Shown here: piece after piece, positions 16,692 to 24,929 of the stretch
How the letters are laid out: each line of letters starts with the position of its first letter
How positions within the stretch are numbered: the first letter of the stretch is position 1
DNA from: an uncultured Aquimarina sp.
Lineage (GTDB): Bacteria; Bacteroidota; Bacteroidia; Flavobacteriales; Flavobacteriaceae
Reading direction: 5' to 3'
DNA length: 34,774 nt
Assembly: GCA_947496705.1 (NCBI GenBank)
Contig: CANMDW010000036.1
Span: 1-34,774, forward strand
Notes under the pieces: generated by a model
Seen by the model: only the letters and a program-made list of their open reading frames with translations
Databases searched by the model: none
Told to the model about the DNA's origin: nothing
Translations under genes and position numbers: made by a program

Positions 16692-17996
16692 ATGGACAAA
16701 GAAAGAGTGGTAATCACAGGACTAGGTGTTGTGGCTCCAAACGGAATTGGGAAATCTAATTTTAAGGAAGCTATTATAAATGGGGTTTCGGGAGTAGAAC
16801 ATATGGACGAATTAAAGAACTTAAATTTTGGTTGCCAGATAGCCAGTATTCCAAAGATTGAGGCCAAATACAAAGAAGATTTCACCAATAAGTATAAGCT
16901 CAAAAAAATCATCAGCTCCGGAATTTTATTTGGCTGCATGGCAGGTACAGAGGCATGGGTTGATGCAGGTTTAACAATTAATGAAGGAGGCAACCCAGAT
17001 TGGGAAAGCGGATGTGTTTTTGGTACAGGTATCTCTGGAATCGAAGCAATAGATTTCTCTGATAAAACAGTAGATAATGGTAATCCCCGAAAAATGGGAG
17101 GACGAATAGCACAACAAGCAATGAACAGTGGTATAAGTGCTTATCTGGGAGGCATTATAGGACTTGGTAATCAGGTTACGACCAATTCTTCGGCTTGCAC
17201 CACAGGTGCCGAAGCTATAGTAATGGGATATGACCGCATACGTTTTGGTTTGGCAGAAAGAATGCTGGTTGGCAGTACCGAAAGCCAGGGTGCAAATGTA
17301 TGGGCTCCCTTTGATGCGATGCTCGCATTAAACCGAAAAGACAATGATACTCCCAAAACGGCTTCTAAGCCCATGAGTAAACATTCTAGCGGTTTTGTTC
17401 CCGGGGCTGGGGCCGGAGCCTTAGTATTAGAAAGTTTGAGCGCTGCAAAAAAAAGAGGAGCCAGAGTATATTGCGAAATCACAGGAGCAAACGTGAATTC
17501 TGGAGGACAGCGGGAAAATGGAACCATGACCATTGGAAATATTAGCGGAATTGAGAAATGCATCAACGATGCTTTGACAATGAGTGATATTTCAGCCAAC
17601 CAGGTAGATTTGATTTCCGGGCACCTCACCTCTACTATAGGAGATAGAATTGAAATTGGATGCTGGTCTTCTGTACTTAAAAGAGATAAATCCGACTTTC
17701 CATGGGTGAATTCTTTAAAATCAATGATTGGTCATTGCCTAAGTGCCGCGGGTTCTATAGAAAGTGTCTCGGCAGTTTTACAGTTATACCATGGCTTTAT
17801 CCATCCATCACTTAATTGCCAAGTGGTGCATCCAGATATTGAATCAAAAATAAATGAATCAAAAATACCTTCAGAAGTTGTGTTTGACAACAAACTTAAT
17901 GTTGTTGCAAAGACCAGTTTTGGTTTTGGAGATGTTAATGCATGCATTATTTTCAGAAAAATACCACCAGATATTAATGGTAGACGTAGGAAATAA
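16692..17996 (+). CDS. FabF-like beta-ketoacyl-ACP synthase
   Basis: This 434-residue thiolase-fold condensing enzyme has a complete Cys-His-His set: Cys169 in NSSACTTGAEA, His311 in SGHLTSTIGD and His348 in KSMIGHCLSAAGS. It also has the Phe-gate region near the C-terminus (TSFGFGDVNAC, Asp where Gly is usual). It condenses malonyl-ACP with an acyl thioester. The active Cys argues against the decarboxylase-only KS (PksF type, Cys to Ser) of beta-branching cassettes. It lies 195 nt after the dehydratase and 26 nt before the acetyltransferase gene. It probably elongates or primes an acyl chain on the ACP at 15768-16049. Whether it feeds the large PKS is unknown. Confidence 0.92.
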   Translation: MDKERVVITGLGVVAPNGIGKSNFKEAIINGVSGVEHMDELKNLNFGCQIASIPKIEAKYKEDFTNKYKLKKIISSGILFGCMAGTEAWVDAGLTINEGGNPDWESGCVFGTGISGIEAIDFSDKTVDNGNPRKMGGRIAQQAMNSGISAYLGGIIGLGNQVTTNSSACTTGAEAIVMGYDRIRFGLAERMLVGSTESQGANVWAPFDAMLALNRKDNDTPKTASKPMSKHSSGFVPGAGAGALVLESLSAAKKRGARVYCEITGANVNSGGQRENGTMTIGNISGIEKCINDALTMSDISANQVDLISGHLTSTIGDRIEIGCWSSVLKRDKSDFPWVNSLKSMIGHCLSAAGSIESVSAVLQLYHGFIHPSLNCQVVHPDIESKINESKIPSEVVFDNKLNVVAKTSFGFGDVNACIIFRKIPPDINGRRRK

Positions 17997-18022
17997 AAGT
18001 TTTCTATTTTTGTAAAAAAAGA

Positions 18023-18550
18023 ATGCCTTCAACTATAGAATTCAAGCAATGCACAGAAAGTGATATTGATAATTTGGTTGCAATCAGTCAACAATTCTAT
18101 CCTGAACATTATACCCATATATGGAAGAATGAAGACCCTGGTTATTATATAAACCTAAGCTTTACCCAAAGTGCTTTTAAAGAAGATTTGAAAAATGAAA
18201 ATATCATTTATTTTTTGATTCAAAGCGCAGACAATGTTTTAGGTTTATTGAAGATACGACAACACCATAAAGTTGAGGGTTTCAATAATTCTGAGGCCCT
18301 TCAACTGGAAAAAATATATCTTTTAAAAGCGTCAACAGGTTTAGGAATTGGTAAAAAAGCGATAGAATTCGTAAAAAACTATGCTTTCAACCTGAAAAAA
18401 AGAGTGCTTTGGTTGGATGTAATGACAACGAGTCCTGCACTTATCTTTTACCAAAGAATGGGTTTTCAGACCATCACTTTTTATAACTTAGATTATCCGG
18501 GACTAAAAGATGAATATAGAGAAATGCAACGAATGATTTTAAGCATTTAA
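18023..18550 (+). CDS. GNAT family N-acetyltransferase
   Basis: The protein has 175 residues. The acetyl-CoA binding loop is seen as TGLGIGKKA (105-113), matching the Q/RxxGxG/A region, after a beta-strand LEKIYLL. The C-terminal FYQRMGFQ is also typical of the fold. The substrate is not predictable. It follows the ketosynthase gene by 26 nt and could be in the same operon, though a -7-like TATTTTTG at 18005-18012 may also drive it. Its 3' end overlaps the convergent DinB-like gene by 12 nt. Confidence 0.88.
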   Translation: MPSTIEFKQCTESDIDNLVAISQQFYPEHYTHIWKNEDPGYYINLSFTQSAFKEDLKNENIIYFLIQSADNVLGLLKIRQHHKVEGFNNSEALQLEKIYLLKASTGLGIGKKAIEFVKNYAFNLKKRVLWLDVMTTSPALIFYQRMGFQTITFYNLDYPGLKDEYREMQRMILSI

Positions 18551-19066
18551 GTCTGCAACAATTTGTAAATGTGCCAGATGATGATTACCATGCCATGCAT
18601 ATATACCTATATCCTCACCCAAAGAGATCTTCACATTACCTTCGGGATGAATAAATACTTTTTCCAGATCCTGAGAAGACAATCCTTTTAAAAAATACAC
18701 CCATTTGGCATGTAATGCCTTTATCAAATCCAATGACAAATAGATCGGAGCCGATGTTGTATCAAACAGTTCTGCCCACAATTTTTCATTATACGCCTTG
18801 ATCATGGGTTTATTCTCTGTCATCGCCCACTTAAAACGAATATATCCGTTATGATGGCTATCATGAATATGATGAATTACTTGTCTGGCAGTCCAGCCCC
18901 CCAGACGATAAGGGATCTCTAATTGTTCTTCTGTAAAACCGGTAACAAGGTTCGTTATTTTTGCCGGTAGTTCTTCGATATCGGCTATCCAGCTTTTTAT
19001 GTGGTCTGATGTTATATAATCAGGGCATTCAAATTTTCCTATAGGATACCTGGTGTCTATATTCAT
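18539..19066 (-). CDS. DinB/YfiT-like putative metal-dependent hydrolase or thiol transferase
   Basis: This 175-residue protein of the DinB four-helix fold opens with RYPIGKFECPD, followed by GGWTARQVIHHIHDSH. His65/His66, His162 and His166 (GNHHLAHL) give the three-histidine metal site seen in Bacillus YfiT. Family members act as metal-dependent hydrolases or low-molecular-weight-thiol S-transferases, and the precise reaction cannot be read here. It begins 3 nt after the secreted-protein gene's stop, so the two form an operon. Its end overlaps the convergent GNAT gene. Confidence 0.88.
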   Translation of the reverse strand: MNIDTRYPIGKFECPDYITSDHIKSWIADIEELPAKITNLVTGFTEEQLEIPYRLGGWTARQVIHHIHDSHHNGYIRFKWAMTENKPMIKAYNEKLWAELFDTTSAPIYLSLDLIKALHAKWVYFLKGLSSQDLEKVFIHPEGNVKISLGEDIGIYAWHGNHHLAHLQIVADLNA

Positions 19067-19069
19067 TCA

Positions 19070-19867
19070 TTAATCCACTTTAGCATATACAAACTCTTCA
19101 TTCGAAAAAAGGTTTTTCAGGGTAAGTACACTCTCATTTATGTTTTCTATTTTATATCTGTAAATACGGTCATCCATCGGAAAAAAACATACCAGAACAT
19201 TATCTTCATCAATCCTGGTCTTCAAACGGTTTGCAAATTTACCATCATAAAAATTAAATCGTATGGTTCCTTCAAAAATGATATAATCATCTGTATTTTG
19301 CACAAAAAGCCACTTTCCTTGCAGTGCTTCATACATATCCCTATTATAAAATTTATTATCCAGCAGGGATTTCATTTTATTAGCATACGCCAAAAAATCC
19401 TCTTCAAGTATGAATTCTTTTAGAGCCGATCCAATTTCTTTTTTTTCTATTTCCTCTCCATTATTAAAATAGTGCTTTGACTCATACTTGCTATAGGTAT
19501 TAGAATAATCAAATATTACCTGTCCGCTAGCATTCTTTGCTTTCACATAGGGTCTCTGTTCATAATTCACATAAATCAATTGATCATTCCAAAAATAAAA
19601 TATAGTCACTATGTCTGCTGTTCTGGCACCTATTTTTCTGGTAATTTTTTTTAGGCGATCATGTTCATAATAACCGTTTAGCTCGGCCCCGTGATCTGCC
19701 ATTTTATCAAGGAATTCTTCAGGATCTAAGAAAAACGTATCGAATTCGATATAGCCATCTATGATCTCTATTTGATCCTTGATATTCATAAGAATATCTT
19801 CCTTTTCTTGTCCAGAAGAAAACTGAATATTACATAGAATCAAAAAAAACATTAATACTTGTCTCAT
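19070..19867 (-). CDS. Secreted hypothetical protein
   Basis: The protein has 265 residues with a clear signal peptide (MRQVLMFFLILCNIQFSSGQ, cleavage likely near residue 19-20), so it is periplasmic or outer-membrane associated. The rest is hydrophilic and rich in aromatic and acidic residues, with beta-strand-like segments and no motif I recognise. It is followed after 3 nt by the DinB-like gene. A 26-bp perfect inverted repeat begins 28 nt upstream of its start. Function is unknown. Confidence 0.8.
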   Translation of the reverse strand: MRQVLMFFLILCNIQFSSGQEKEDILMNIKDQIEIIDGYIEFDTFFLDPEEFLDKMADHGAELNGYYEHDRLKKITRKIGARTADIVTIFYFWNDQLIYVNYEQRPYVKAKNASGQVIFDYSNTYSKYESKHYFNNGEEIEKKEIGSALKEFILEEDFLAYANKMKSLLDNKFYNRDMYEALQGKWLFVQNTDDYIIFEGTIRFNFYDGKFANRLKTRIDEDNVLVCFFPMDDRIYRYKIENINESVLTLKNLFSNEEFVYAKVD

Positions 19868-20261
19868 ATCTATCTAGGGGATGTAACAATTTCTGAAGTG
19901 ATTTAAACTTTTTTCAATTGATTGCAAAAGACCATTTTTATAGCCAATTGAAAAAAGTTTAAATCACTTCTAATTAAAATATAAAAAAAATCTAAATAAC
20001 TTACTATTTATTTAACAAAACGATTTTTCAGCAAAATAAAAAAACTTATGTTAAATTAAACTTAAAAACTTAAAAATAAGGTATTTAAATCAATAATCTC
20101 ATTGTTAACATAACAATTAACTTTCACAATATTCTTTCATTTTTAATAAAAAACACCTATCAAAATGTTGTTTTATTAATAATTCTGTAAAATAACCGCC
20201 ACAAAACTCCTCATACTATTAAAGGATTTTTTTTAAATATTTTGTAAACAATGATTTACAA
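19868..20261. other. AT-rich intergenic region with a long inverted repeat
   Basis: There are 394 bases without an ORF between the cyclophilin-FKBP gene and the secreted-protein gene, both on the minus strand. It holds the perfect inverted repeat at 19895-19970, a small dyad ATTGTTA/TAACAAT at 20101-20117, and a 7-bp stem at 20242-20261 (TTGTAAA/TTTACAA) directly after the cyclophilin-FKBP stop that may act as a weak terminator. No clear promoter motif was found. Confidence 0.65.
19895..19970. repeat. 26-bp perfect inverted repeat with 24-nt loop
   Basis: Bases 19895-19920 are exactly complementary to 19945-19970 (arm begins GAAGTGATTTAAAC and ends CAATTG), with 19921-19944 as spacer. A 26-bp perfect arm is far longer than a normal terminator stem. 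It lies 28 nt upstream of the secreted-protein start and about 290 nt past the cyclophilin-FKBP stop on the same strand. It may be a miniature inverted-repeat element, a 5'-UTR hairpin or a strong terminator. No target-site duplication is evident. Confidence 0.9.
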
Positions 20262-21194
20262 TTATTTTACCGCTACCAGCTCTACATCAAAAATAAGTGT
20301 GGCGTTTGGAGGAATAACTCCTCCGGCACCTCTTTCGCCATATCCAAGATATGGAGGAATTACAAAACGTGCTTTATCACCTACTGCCAACAATTCAATT
20401 CCCTCATCCCATCCGGGAATCACTTGTCCCATTCCCAAAGGAAAATCAATAGGCTGGTTTCGTTTATAAGAAGAGTCAAATACCGTGCCATCTGTTAAAC
20501 TACCTTTATAGTGTACAGAAACGGTTTTACCTTTTTCTGCTTTGGATCCTGTTCCATTTTCAAAGATCTTGTATCGCATACCGCTCTCAGTCTTGTCAAA
20601 TCCGGCAGCAAGCTCCTCCAATAATTCTTCAGTTTTCTTTTTGGCCGCAGCTTCTCGTTCTGCTTTGGCACCATTAAATTTTCTAAAAGTTTCAACGGCG
20701 TTAAAATTTTCTGCATCTGCTCCAACTCTATGAATTTCTATAGATTCGATCTCATCTCCCTGCTCAATAACATTTACAACCTCTAATCCTTCTACTACTT
20801 TACCAAATACGGTATGTTTTCCATCTAGCCAAGACGTTTCTACATGAGTAATAAAAAACTGGCTCCCATTGGTTCCGGCACCTGCATTGGCCATAGATAA
20901 TACTCCGGGGCCATCGTGTTTCAGGTCGGGATGTATTTCATCATCAAATTGATACCCGGGGCCGCCTGCCCCTGTTCCCTGAGGATCTCCACCCTGAATC
21001 ATAAAATCGGCAATTACTCTGTGAAATTTTAAACCATTGTAATATGGTTTCCCTTGAGGAATAGCCTGGTTTTCTATATTTCCTTCGGCTAGGCCAACAA
21101 AATTACCTACGGTTCCTGGTGTTTTTATATACTCAAGATTAATAAGGATGTTTCCTTTTGTGGTTTTGAATTTTGCGTATAATCCGTCTTGCAT
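20262..21194 (-). CDS. Peptidyl-prolyl isomerase, cyclophilin-FKBP fusion
   Basis: This 310-residue protein joins two unrelated prolyl isomerase folds. Residues 1-about 155 are cyclophilin, with FHRVIADFMIQGGDP and NGSQFFITHVETSWLDGKH. Residues about 200-310 are FKBP, with SVHYKGSLTDGTVFDSS, GWDEGIELL and IPPYLGYGERGAGGVIPP. A charged helical linker rich in Ala, Lys and Glu separates them. No signal peptide is visible from this start, so it is probably cytoplasmic. Both catalytic domains look intact. The fusion is a known form in Bacteroidota. It is not evidently linked to the neighbouring biosynthetic loci. Confidence 0.95.
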   Translation of the reverse strand: MQDGLYAKFKTTKGNILINLEYIKTPGTVGNFVGLAEGNIENQAIPQGKPYYNGLKFHRVIADFMIQGGDPQGTGAGGPGYQFDDEIHPDLKHDGPGVLSMANAGAGTNGSQFFITHVETSWLDGKHTVFGKVVEGLEVVNVIEQGDEIESIEIHRVGADAENFNAVETFRKFNGAKAEREAAAKKKTEELLEELAAGFDKTESGMRYKIFENGTGSKAEKGKTVSVHYKGSLTDGTVFDSSYKRNQPIDFPLGMGQVIPGWDEGIELLAVGDKARFVIPPYLGYGERGAGGVIPPNATLIFDVELVAVK

Positions 21195-21230
21195 AATAAT
21201 TTGTGTTTAAGCGTTTTAATTTTTGAGCTG

Positions 21231-21238
21231 CAAAGATA
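21231..21238 (-). promoter_or_regulatory. Candidate -7 element for the cyclophilin-FKBP gene
   Basis: Read on the minus strand the site is TATCTTTG, a perfect match to the Bacteroidota TAnnTTTG consensus, 36 nt upstream of the start. A TTTG lies upstream (21266-21263) but 24 nt away instead of the usual 19-20, so the -33 part is uncertain. Confidence 0.5.
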
Positions 21239-21291
21239 AGTAATTGGTTATTGTTTATTATACAAATTGATTATAATATAAAGAGGTAACA

Positions 21292-23193
21292 TCACTCTAA
21301 AACATATGGTAATAATACATTCACCTCAGTACCTTTTTCTTTGGTTAATGGCTGGATTGTATATTTTGCTTTTTTGTTAAGTGATCTTGAATAAATCTGG
21401 AGCCTTTCCTTTAAAATTTTACCCGAATAAGATTCATATTCTACTCCATTTTTACTTTTAAACTCTTCCGCTTTCACAACTCCAATACCATTATCGGTAA
21501 TTTTGCATTGTAGTAATGTATCAGTTTCATTAATTCGTATATCAATATTTATATTTCCATCGTCTACACCTCTCAAACCATGTTCAATTGCATTTTCAAT
21601 AAATGGTTGAATAAACATTGGTGGGATATAAGTTTCTTCTTTATCTATATCATCTTTAATAACAATCTGATACTTGAATTTTTGCGAAAAATTAGATTGT
21701 AACTCCAGATAATCTTCAATAGACTTTAATTCATCTTCTAGTGACACAAACTCTTCGAGAGAATTTTTGAGAATCAATCGAATCAAACTACTCAGTTTTG
21801 TGATATAGGAGCTTGTGTTTTCTGATTTCTTATTTGCTAAACTACTCACTGTATTTAAAGCATTAAACACAAAATGTGGATTAAGCTGTGATCGTAATAA
21901 GCGCTGTTCTAGATTTGCAGTTTCATATTTATTTTCTAATCTTCTTTGCCTAAAAACTAAGAATCCAATCCCAGACATAGAAAGTAACAATCCTCCCAGA
22001 ATCAAGGAAATAAAATTACGTTGCTTTATAACTTCACTTTGTTCTTCTGTAGTTGTTTCTAATTGTTCTATAGATTCATCTTTTTCTTTAACTTCATAAG
22101 CTATGTTGAGCTCTCTTAGTTTCTCATCCAATACTTGTTGATGATATTTTTCTAAAAAATCACTTTTTTGTTGCGAAATTTCTAATGCTTTATTTAATTG
22201 ATTATTTTGTTGATATGCTTCAACTAAATAATCAATTGTGGTAGATTTTAAGATTTTAAGATCAAAATAATTCTTTTTAATATTACTTATCGAATCTAAA
22301 ACTATTTGTAAGACACTAATTGCTTTTTTTGTATTCCCCTCCTGAAGTAAAACATATCCAAAATTTGATTGGGTAAAATACTTACTAATACCATAATTGT
22401 GATTAGGATAGTTAGTTAGTAAATTTTTAGATTTTTTATAATAAAACACAGCCGAATCTATTTGACCACCATATCGATGTAAATCCCCTATATTATTATA
22501 TGATGCTCTCATCCCAGCGTAATCCTCAATTTTTTCTTTTTGCAATAAACTCTTTTTATGCCAGTAAAAAGCAGAATCTTTTTTACCCAATTTTTGATAT
22601 AAAATTCCTAGATAATTATAAGCACTAACTGCATTCATTGGAACCATCATATAAGTTGAATCTTTAGAAATTATTAAACTATACTTTAACGCTTCATTTT
22701 TGTCACCCATTTCTAAAAAATTCTCCACTAAATATCTATAAATAAAAGGATGATTGGTTGTTTTGAAATTTGGATATTTAGTAATCAATGCCTTGGCTTT
22801 TAATAAGTATTCTGTTGATGCTCTATATTGTTTTTTATTATTAGTAAGCACAATTGCCATATATAAATATAATGCTTTTAAATATCGTTCTTCTACCTCA
22901 TACTTTTCTATAGATAAGTCTTTATTCTTGAGATATTGAAATCCTTTTTTCCCGTAATACAAAACCGAATCGTGTTCTTTTTTCACTAGGTGATAATAAC
23001 ACTTCTGTTTGTAATACGACATCCAACATACAAGCTCATCATTGGATTCTAACATAGATTTAAACTTAGATAATTTTTCTGGGGTAGGATTACGTAGACT
23101 AAAACTGTCAACATCTTTTTGAGTATAGATTTTCTTTTGAGCAAATATCTGAATGTGTGATATTACAATGAAGAATACTACTATTTTTTTCAT
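21292..23193 (-). CDS. TPR-containing LytS-type sensor histidine kinase
   Basis: The 633-residue protein has a signal peptide (residues 1-18), a long sensor region of tetratricopeptide-like helices (about 60-370), a coiled-coil stretch, one membrane segment (about 395-415, SLILGGLLLSMSGIGFLVF) and a cytoplasmic His_kinase domain. Phospho-acceptor His440 lies in LNPHFVFNALN, and the ATP-binding N box is QPFIENAIEHGL, followed by DNGIG. This layout, with periplasmic TPRs and a LytS-type kinase, is common in Flavobacteria. It is divergent from the LytTR response regulator gene with 80 nt between the starts. The pair should form one signalling system; the signal is unknown. Confidence 0.93.
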   Translation of the reverse strand: MKKIVVFFIVISHIQIFAQKKIYTQKDVDSFSLRNPTPEKLSKFKSMLESNDELVCWMSYYKQKCYYHLVKKEHDSVLYYGKKGFQYLKNKDLSIEKYEVEERYLKALYLYMAIVLTNNKKQYRASTEYLLKAKALITKYPNFKTTNHPFIYRYLVENFLEMGDKNEALKYSLIISKDSTYMMVPMNAVSAYNYLGILYQKLGKKDSAFYWHKKSLLQKEKIEDYAGMRASYNNIGDLHRYGGQIDSAVFYYKKSKNLLTNYPNHNYGISKYFTQSNFGYVLLQEGNTKKAISVLQIVLDSISNIKKNYFDLKILKSTTIDYLVEAYQQNNQLNKALEISQQKSDFLEKYHQQVLDEKLRELNIAYEVKEKDESIEQLETTTEEQSEVIKQRNFISLILGGLLLSMSGIGFLVFRQRRLENKYETANLEQRLLRSQLNPHFVFNALNTVSSLANKKSENTSSYITKLSSLIRLILKNSLEEFVSLEDELKSIEDYLELQSNFSQKFKYQIVIKDDIDKEETYIPPMFIQPFIENAIEHGLRGVDDGNINIDIRINETDTLLQCKITDNGIGVVKAEEFKSKNGVEYESYSGKILKERLQIYSRSLNKKAKYTIQPLTKEKGTEVNVLLPYVLE

Positions 23194-23273
23194 TCTGATG
23201 AATATTTAAAATCTGTTTAAGCTATAAGGTTAAATTAACTAATTTAGCTTTAATCATTTCACACAAATCATAA

Positions 23274-24014
23274 ATGAATCACAATATTCCCGCGATAATC
23301 ATAGAGGATGAAGAAGAAGCTTTGACATATTTCTCTTCTTTACTCGAAGAACATTTTAGTGAAATAAAAATAATAGGAACTTCTAATAGTATAAGGGATT
23401 CAATACAACTTTTAAGAAATACCACACCAGAACTTGTTTTTATGGATATCGAATTGATTGATGGAAATTCATTTGAGATCCTTGACGCTATTGAAAACTA
23501 TGATTTTGAAGTAATTTTTGTAACTGCCCACAATAATTACATCGAAAAATCTATAGCATACTATGCCCTAAATTTTATTGCTAAACCCATAGACATTAGA
23601 TTACTAACCAATACAATAAAACGATACATCAATTTAAAAAAACGTTTATTTACAAAACAAAAATACATTCTTTTAAAAGAGTTCCTGACAGAATCAAAAT
23701 TACTAATTCTAACTGGTAATGAATACGTTTCAATACATATAAATGATGTTATTAAGTGTGAAGCAGAAGGCAATTACTGTACTTTCTTTTTATCTGATAA
23801 ATCAAAATATTTAGCATCAAAATCCTTGAAATATTACGAAACTTTATTGTCTGAACAACAGTTTTTTAGAGCGAATAGATCCACATTAGTAAATATTAAA
23901 CATATCAACTCTATTTACAAAAAAGAAGCGCTTATGCTTAGTAATAAAGAGAAGACGATTGTTTCTACTCGTAATAAATCGAAGTTATCCGAACTTATAA
24001 AGCATCTTTCGTGA
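23274..24014 (+). CDS. LytTR-family response regulator
   Basis: The protein has 246 residues. The receiver domain (1-about 120) has the acidic pair IEDEEE, phospho-acceptor Asp58 in VFMDIEL, a Thr in FVTAH and Lys104 in AKPID. The DNA-binding LytTR domain (about 140-246) has CEAEGNYCTFFL and FFRANRSTLVN, as in AgrA/LytR proteins. It should be phosphorylated by the adjacent divergent kinase and bind direct-repeat sites. It ends 15 nt from the convergent end of the lanthipeptide elimination-domain gene. The lan locus is therefore a possible target, although they do not share a transcript. Confidence 0.93.
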   Translation: MNHNIPAIIIEDEEEALTYFSSLLEEHFSEIKIIGTSNSIRDSIQLLRNTTPELVFMDIELIDGNSFEILDAIENYDFEVIFVTAHNNYIEKSIAYYALNFIAKPIDIRLLTNTIKRYINLKKRLFTKQKYILLKEFLTESKLLILTGNEYVSIHINDVIKCEAEGNYCTFFLSDKSKYLASKSLKYYETLLSEQQFFRANRSTLVNIKHINSIYKKEALMLSNKEKTIVSTRNKSKLSELIKHLS

Positions 24015-24029
24015 ATAATAAATATAGTA

Positions 24030-24929
24030 TCAAAGAGATTGATATGCAATACTTGTTTTTTTTCTAGCTTTACTTGATAAATAATAGCGATGAAGAAAAT
24101 CATAACAAACCATCTCATGGATTCTATTTCTAGATTTAAAAAGACGATTCATGAGCATATGTATGTAGCTTGCTAATAAATTATCTAAATCAATCTCAAA
24201 TTCTTCTCTATTGAGTATGGCATCAACACAAGGTGTAATCTGTTCTGATTTTTCGATTAAAACATCTAATAAAAGCAAATAATCTCCTGCATTTGATAGG
24301 TCTATATCCATAAACTCTTCTATTTTCTTTCTTTTGGATCTATATTTATCTTTCAATTGGTTATTAAGAATTTTAGATGGACTAAACTCATTTCTAAAAT
24401 TAGTTTTCAAACTATTTAAAAGGTATAACTTTTTATCCTCTGAACAGTGAAAATTATCTAACAAATCATTAATTGCTCTCAATCCAAAAAGCCATCGAAT
24501 CTCTTCACCCTCATCATCCTCGATCATACTTAATAATTTACAAATCATTACGCTATCACGAAAAAAAATGGATTCAGCTTCACTGATCATCGTTTTACCA
24601 TATCTTTCTAATTCTCTATTGTACGTATCCGTTTGTATTTTCCATACTAAATCTTTTTTTACCAAATCTTTAAAACCCGGAGTTAAAAAACCTATTACAT
24701 TGCCCAAATTATTAGTGTCTGTTACGTGAAAACGAATTCTAAGGTGTTGTTTGGGATCAGCATATCGAATAAAAAACCATTTATCAATTAATTTATTTTT
24801 GAACATTTCATCAGCGATAGGATGTAAGACTTCTCCAAGTATTTTATCAGCCGTGTTTGGTCCTGTATAGATTTTGTAATAGAGCCATTTCTCGCCAATT
24901 ATAAATGATCTTTCTATGTTACTACTCAT
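24030..24929 (-). CDS. lanB: Lanthipeptide dehydratase elimination domain (SpaB_C / thiopeptide-type), separate protein
   Basis: This 299-residue protein corresponds to the C-terminal glutamate-elimination domain of class I LanB enzymes. Signature segments are FIRYADPKQHLRIRF (53-67) and QTDTYNRELERYG (99-111). It removes glutamate from glutamylated Ser/Thr to give dehydroalanine/dehydrobutyrine. Here it is encoded apart from the glutamylation domain. The two genes overlap by one base (TAATG at 24931-24927 on the minus strand), so they are translationally coupled and together equal a normal LanB in length (about 1047 residues). It is the last gene of the lan transcript. Confidence 0.93.
   Translation of the reverse strand: MSSNIERSFIIGEKWLYYKIYTGPNTADKILGEVLHPIADEMFKNKLIDKWFFIRYADPKQHLRIRFHVTDTNNLGNVIGFLTPGFKDLVKKDLVWKIQTDTYNRELERYGKTMISEAESIFFRDSVMICKLLSMIEDDEGEEIRWLFGLRAINDLLDNFHCSEDKKLYLLNSLKTNFRNEFSPSKILNNQLKDKYRSKRKKIEEFMDIDLSNAGDYLLLLDVLIEKSEQITPCVDAILNREEFEIDLDNLLASYIHMLMNRLFKSRNRIHEMVCYDFLHRYYLSSKARKKTSIAYQSL

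Noticed and set aside
17171..17629. 152-codon antisense ORF inside the ketosynthase gene
   Set aside because: It is the reverse complement of a well-supported gene, with no recognisable family; the same applies to the antisense ORFs in recQ, kdsD and lptB.
16692..17996. Ketosynthase as the decarboxylase of a beta-branching cassette
   Set aside because: Those enzymes have Ser in place of the active Cys; this one keeps Cys169.
18005..18012. TATTTTTG as a separate promoter for the GNAT gene
   Set aside because: The -7 match is good, but no -33 TTG is at the right distance and the start codon would be only a few bases from the transcription start; co-transcription with the ketosynthase gene is simpler.
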